Positions 60,422 to 64,000 of a stretch of DNA of 64,000 nucleotides are shown piece by piece. The first letter of the stretch is position 1; each line of letters starts with the position of its first letter. Source of the DNA: Prosthecobacter debontii (lineage in GTDB: Bacteria; Verrucomicrobiota; Verrucomicrobiia; Verrucomicrobiales; Verrucomicrobiaceae); assembly GCF_900167535.1 (NCBI RefSeq), contig NZ_FUYE01000014.1, positions 62,001-126,000 of the forward strand, read 5' to 3'. The notes below the pieces were generated by a model. That model searched no databases. It had not been told where the DNA came from and worked only from the letters and a program-made list of their open reading frames with translations. The position numbers and the translations under genes were made by a program.

Positions 60422-62308
60422 ATGTCCGACCATCCATCATCTCCGCAGGGCGATGAGTCCTCTCCTCCAGTGCCGCCTAAGATCACCGGCACCCAAAAGC
60501 TGGGACCACCGCCGAGCTATGGGCCAGGGCATCTCGGATACCCGGGAGCGGCCCCGACGAATTCTCTGGGTTATCCGGTGCAGAATGAGCTGGGCTATCC
60601 CATCCAGCCGGGGATCCCTGGGTATCCAGCGGCTCCCCAAGCATCCTCCGCTGAGCCCGTGAATGCGGCTCTTCCGGTGGACGAGGAACTGACGGTGGAC
60701 GCCGTGGCTGGAGAGGTCTTCCATCCTCCTGCCTTGACCCACTTTGAGACGAAGCGGCGCAATCCGCTCATCGAAGCTTGGCGTAAAGTGGGCGGGGGAT
60801 CACTCACCCTCAGCGTCATCATCCACGTCGGCATTTTGCTCGTCGGCGGCGTGATTGTGATCACCCAGCAGCAGGCGGAAAAGCAGGTGGACTTCCTCCC
60901 TGGCGGAGGCACTCAAAAAGGCGCACTGGCCTCGGCGGAGATGCAGCACAAGGTGCAGCAGAAAAAGCGCACCTCGCTGAATAAAACCATGCCGATGAAG
61001 AAGATCGTCAGCACCAATGCCAACTCTGAGATCACCCTTCCCGATGCACCGCCAGATCTGCTGGACGTGCCGGATGTGAGTTCCGCGCTCGGCAGTGGCA
61101 GTCTCGGTGCCCCCGGCTTCAGCAAATCGAGCGTGAATCTCACCTTTGGCTCCGGCAAGAGCATGAGCAGCATGGCCAGCTTCGTCACCCTGCCTCCCTC
61201 CATGAAGCAGCGCTGTGCCACCTCTGAGCGCTTGGAAAAACTGCGTCAGAATGGCGGCAATGCCGAATGTGAACGTGCCGTCTCAGCCTCGCTCGAATGG
61301 CTGAAGAGCCAGCAGCATAAAGACGGCTACTGGGGCCAGGCAGGAGGCAAACGAGATCGCGCTGCCATGACTGGTCTAGCCCTGCTCTGCTACCTCGGCC
61401 GCTGTGAGACGCCTGACTCGCCTTTCTATGGTGATAACGTCATGGACGCCATCATGTTCCTCGTGGAGCTGTCCAAAAAGAACCCCTACGGGGCCATCAC
61501 CGAAGACTTCAAAAGCAACCACGGGGCCTATGAGCATGGCATCGCCACCTATGCCCTGGGGGAAATGTATACCCTGGCCCGACTGGGCAGCAAGCAGCTC
61601 CCCGGCATGCGCGAGGCATTTGAGAAAGGCGTGAAGCTGATCATCGAGACCCAAAACAAGGCCGATGCCAAGAATGCCGAAGGCTCCTGGGACTATTACA
61701 CCAAGAACCTCGCTGAAGGCAAAAAGACCTCGAATCGCGAAGACCTCTCCGTGGCGGGCTGGCAGTATCAGGCCCTCAAAGCGGCCAAATACACCGGCTT
61801 GAAAATCGATGGTCTCTCCTCCGCCATCAATCGCACCTGCGACTACATCGAGCGCCTGCAGACCAAGGATGGCGGCTATGGGAAACCGGGACGCGACATG
61901 CACTACAACCAATGGAGCCTCACCGGCGTAGGCACCCTCGGACTCCAGACCCTGGGCAAGGGCCGCACGGCCTCCATCAAAAAAGGCATTCGTTTCCTGC
62001 GCGACTTCCTCACGGAGGAGCCGCTGGACTGGGAAAAGAACTGCAACCTCTACTGCTGGTATTATTACACCCAGACCTTCTTCCAAGCCGGTGGCGAGGA
62101 CTGGAAGTTTTACAACGAGCAATTCCTTCCGCAGATCTTGGCCGCGCAGCAGCCCGATGGCAGCTTTAAGAAAGGCCGCCCCAACTGGCCCATCGGCGAT
62201 GCCGCTGACCCCGTTTACCGTCAGGTGCTGTGCACCCTCATGCTGGAGGTCTATTACCGCTATCTGAAGGTGGGAGATCGTGAAGAAGAGAGCTTCTTTG
62301 ACCGATAA
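60422..62308 (+). CDS. Membrane-anchored protein with GYP repeats and alpha/alpha-toroid (squalene-cyclase-like) domain
   Basis: 628 residues. The cytoplasmic N-terminus is Pro/Gly/Tyr-rich with four GYP words (residues 39, 50, 58, 67). One membrane helix follows (LTLSVIIHVGILLVGGVIVI, about 128-147). A Lys-rich, low-complexity periplasmic spacer runs to about 280. The C-terminal domain (about 285-620) shows the repeats of prenyltransferase/squalene-cyclase-type toroids (WLKSQQHKDGYWGQ, YLGRCETPDSPFYGD, YIERLQTKDGGYGKPG, QWSLTGVGTLGLQTLGKG). No catalytic Asp cluster (DxDD) was seen, so it may be a binding toroid. Its topology and place after exbB-exbD-exbD fit a TonB/TolA-like energy transducer. 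Confidence 0.8.
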   Translation: MSDHPSSPQGDESSPPVPPKITGTQKLGPPPSYGPGHLGYPGAAPTNSLGYPVQNELGYPIQPGIPGYPAAPQASSAEPVNAALPVDEELTVDAVAGEVFHPPALTHFETKRRNPLIEAWRKVGGGSLTLSVIIHVGILLVGGVIVITQQQAEKQVDFLPGGGTQKGALASAEMQHKVQQKKRTSLNKTMPMKKIVSTNANSEITLPDAPPDLLDVPDVSSALGSGSLGAPGFSKSSVNLTFGSGKSMSSMASFVTLPPSMKQRCATSERLEKLRQNGGNAECERAVSASLEWLKSQQHKDGYWGQAGGKRDRAAMTGLALLCYLGRCETPDSPFYGDNVMDAIMFLVELSKKNPYGAITEDFKSNHGAYEHGIATYALGEMYTLARLGSKQLPGMREAFEKGVKLIIETQNKADAKNAEGSWDYYTKNLAEGKKTSNREDLSVAGWQYQALKAAKYTGLKIDGLSSAINRTCDYIERLQTKDGGYGKPGRDMHYNQWSLTGVGTLGLQTLGKGRTASIKKGIRFLRDFLTEEPLDWEKNCNLYCWYYYTQTFFQAGGEDWKFYNEQFLPQILAAQQPDGSFKKGRPNWPIGDAADPVYRQVLCTLMLEVYYRYLKVGDREEESFFDR

Positions 62309-62337
62309 CCTGGAGGCGAATAGACCGCTCGGGCCGT

Positions 62338-62793
62338 TTACCCACGTCGCTTGAGCTGGATGCGTTTAAACCGTGCATCCCCCTCCTCCACGCTCACGCT
62401 CTGCACCTGAGGATCGTTCACAAACACGTTGTGGATGAGACGCCGATAGTAGCTGTTCATGGGGTCCAGCATCTGCGCCTGACCCGTGGCCCGCACGCGC
62501 TCGCCCATCTCCCGGGCCTGCTCCACCATCTTATCCTCCCGCATGGAGCGGAAATACTCGATATCTACACGGATGCGCGGTGCCTGGGGCACGTGCCGCT
62601 GCAGGATGCGGTTCACCAGATACTGGATGTCCTCCATCGTCGCCCCGCGCCGCCCGATCAGCAGTTGGGAATCCTCCGTGTGGATCTGTAGCGTCGGCCC
62701 CTCCGGACCCTCCAGTTCATCAATCGTCACCGTAAAGCCGAGGTAACCCAGCATGGTATCCACAATCTGGCGGGCATGGGAGAGAGGAGTCAT
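62338..62793 (-). CDS. KH-R3H RNA-binding protein (KhpB/Jag-like)
   Basis: 151 residues. It has a KH-type segment (LLIGRRGATMEDIQYLVNRIL, with GxxG in IGRRGATM, about 47-66) and an R3H domain (MNSYYRRLIHNVFVND, about 112-127). It lacks the long Jag_N linker found in Firmicutes KhpB. In those bacteria it binds RNA with KhpA and affects cell elongation; here that role is inferred. ATG 62793. Confidence 0.85.
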   Translation of the reverse strand: MTPLSHARQIVDTMLGYLGFTVTIDELEGPEGPTLQIHTEDSQLLIGRRGATMEDIQYLVNRILQRHVPQAPRIRVDIEYFRSMREDKMVEQAREMGERVRATGQAQMLDPMNSYYRRLIHNVFVNDPQVQSVSVEEGDARFKRIQLKRRG

Positions 62794-63094
62794 GGCGCTG
62801 AGGAGTGAAAATCCGTGAACACCCCCATCTTACGCAGCGAATGGGAAATGCCAAACGCCGAACGCTGAATGACGAAAAATCAATAGGAGCACGGAGTGAA
62901 TTCCGCGCTCCATCCACCTTTGCGTTTCCAATCAGCAACGCATTCCATGCCCCCAATCCAAGCCCACCTCACGGCTACAAGACTGAAGCAAAATTACACT
63001 CCTCGAACGGTGAAGCGTCGCTTTGATCGTTCTCAGCGCATCAAAAGCCTTCCATCTTTCGAATCCTCTGCAACAGTCCTACCGCTCTCGTTCC
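62794..63094. other. 301-bp gap with a hairpin repeat and fragment-like sequence
   Basis: No gene recognised. GGAGCACGGA (62886-62895) and TCCGCGCTCC (62902-62911) form a 10-bp stem with one mismatch and a 6-nt loop (GTGAAT). Just before it is a stretch GCCGAACGCTGAATGACGAAA that looks like worn repeat words. The plus-strand permease gene begins at 63095, so its promoter should lie here, but no clear hexamers were seen. Confidence 0.35.
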
Positions 63095-64000
63095 ATGAAA
63101 AACTTTCCCACGGCCTTTCAGCGTAGCGCCCTATGGACCGCAGTCACTGCGCTCTCCATCACCGTCATCGGCGCACTTAGCATTGGCTTCATCTTCCTGG
63201 GCACCAAGGTCATTGGTTTTCTCCAACCCATCTTGACCCCTTTTGCCGTGGCGGGGGTCTTGGCTTACCTCCTCGATCCCGGCGTCGCTTGGCTGGAGAG
63301 ACGTGGCCTGCGTCGCCAGCCCGCTGTGTTGATCATCTTTGCCGCCTTCAGCATCGCCCTGTTCGGCATCGGGTGGTGGGTCGTGCCTAAGCTGGGGGAG
63401 CAGACCTCTTCCTTTGCGAAAAAGGTGCCCGGTTACACGGTCAAAGCGCGCACGGCAGCGCTGGACTTCGCCGCCCGGATCGAGCGTGACTATGGCATCA
63501 CTCTCATTCCGCATAGCACCCCCACGACTTCCTCGGAACCAAGCCCATCTTCCGACGTCACGCCCGAGCTTCCGACATCCAATCCAGCTCCAGCCCAGCC
63601 TGTCTTGGAAGTGCCTTCGGGCGGTATCGCTCCCACCATTGCCCCCCCCGAGGAGGCAGCGGTTGAGACTCGCCCTTTACTCACCTCTCCCGCTGAAACG
63701 GACTCCCCCATTACCGCTATGGATGTGGATTTTCAGGCCCTGCTCTCTGGAGACTGGGTCAAGACCGCGCTTCCCTCGCTGCTGACGAACTCGTGGAACT
63801 TCCTCAAATCCACCTTCGGCGGTTTCCTCGGCATCTTCGGCTTCCTGCTCTCCTTCATCATCGTTCCGCTTTATCTCTATTATTTCCTGATCGAGAGCGC
63901 ACGCATCAAGGCCACTTGGTCCGACTATCTCCCACTGCGGGCCAGCGCCTTTAAAGACGAAGTCGTGTCCTGTCTCAACGAGATCAATCGCTACCTCATC
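63095..64000 (+). CDS. AI-2E-family transporter (permease), 3' end outside window
   Basis: 302 residues visible and in frame to the window edge. The N-terminus has helices FTALWTAVTALSITV-like segments, SIGFIFLGTKVIGFLQPI and FAVAGVLAYLLDPGV, followed by the AI-2E hallmark VLAYLLDP. GFLLSFIIVPLYLYYFLIES comes after a long insert. Between about residues 143 and 210 there is an unusual Pro/Ser/Thr-rich hydrophilic stretch (TTSSEPSPSSDVTPELPTS) that is not typical of the family. Family members move small molecules (AI-2 exporter TqsA is one); the substrate is unknown. Confidence 0.87.
   Translation, partial: MKNFPTAFQRSALWTAVTALSITVIGALSIGFIFLGTKVIGFLQPILTPFAVAGVLAYLLDPGVAWLERRGLRRQPAVLIIFAAFSIALFGIGWWVVPKLGEQTSSFAKKVPGYTVKARTAALDFAARIERDYGITLIPHSTPTTSSEPSPSSDVTPELPTSNPAPAQPVLEVPSGGIAPTIAPPEEAAVETRPLLTSPAETDSPITAMDVDFQALLSGDWVKTALPSLLTNSWNFLKSTFGGFLGIFGFLLSFIIVPLYLYYFLIESARIKATWSDYLPLRASAFKDEVVSCLNEINRYLI

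Noticed and set aside
1-64000. CRISPR arrays, integrases, transposases, rRNA operons
   Set aside because: None were recognised on either strand.

Overview
The window is an ordinary, gene-dense bacterial chromosome segment, moderately GC-rich by eye, with about 57 protein genes. The best guess for its owner is a member of the Verrucomicrobiota (Prosthecobacter/Verrucomicrobium-like). This is an inference from gene content: two very large PVC-type sorbosone-dehydrogenase-like/heme proteins, a stripped type II secretion or type IV pilus assembly cluster, ExbB/ExbD genes with TPR partners, and short inverted repeats between genes. No rRNA gene, CRISPR array or intact insertion sequence was seen, and no dnaA or dnaN.

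Layout. 1-2313: 5' part of a PVC-type dehydrogenase (minus). 2383-4019: DnaA-box cluster and dnaB. 4179-12640: cytochrome c peroxidase, TPR protein, fused hydantoinase/5-oxoprolinase, a BamE-like lipoprotein, an acetyltransferase with a LysM-peptidase, a nitrilase-type amidase and a small membrane protein. 12684-25328 is one long minus-strand block. Read in the direction of transcription it runs mreB-mreC-mreD-mrdA-rng (cell shape and RNase G, the same order as in enterobacteria), an anchored hypothetical protein, GspL-like, GspM-like, a PilP/GspC-like protein and a secretin. recF and hisS diverge at 26.7 kb. 28.0-34.0 kb carries small accessory genes (a split kinase-like ORF, an orphan antitoxin-like gene, a membrane HExxH protein), panE, a methyltransferase, a DHFR-like protein, purine nucleoside phosphorylase and folP. 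34.0-39.9 kb has a long palindrome, the PLP-binding protein yggS, an esterase, a second PVC-type heme protein and a ceramidase-like enzyme. 40-42.7 kb is a leucine-rich-repeat gene and an unusual SDR-type gene preceded by two abutting tRNA-like sequences. 42.8-54.3 kb: MOSC protein, LysR regulator, pirin, acyltransferase, pseudouridine synthase, carboxynorspermidine decarboxylase, a zincin-like protein, a solitary nuoF, a K+ channel, and Pit phosphate transporter with its DUF47 partner. 54.7-62.3 kb is a six-gene plus-strand operon: TPR, TPR-like, ExbB, ExbD, ExbD, and a membrane-anchored alpha/alpha-toroid protein. 62.3-64.0 kb: a KH/R3H protein and the 5' part of an AI-2E-type permease.

How the genes work together. 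The clearest multi-gene systems are: the mre/mrdA/rng shape operon running into a secretin export cluster; the proton-driven ExbB/ExbD motor with two periplasmic TPR proteins and a terminal protein that occupies the TonB/TolA position; the Pit-DUF47 phosphate pair; and the SDR-LRR pair with tRNA-like leader. The ExbBD-toroid operon and the tRNA-like/SDR/LRR locus are the two places where I would look for undescribed biology. Everything here is read from sequence alone, so homology statements come from motif recognition and not from a search.
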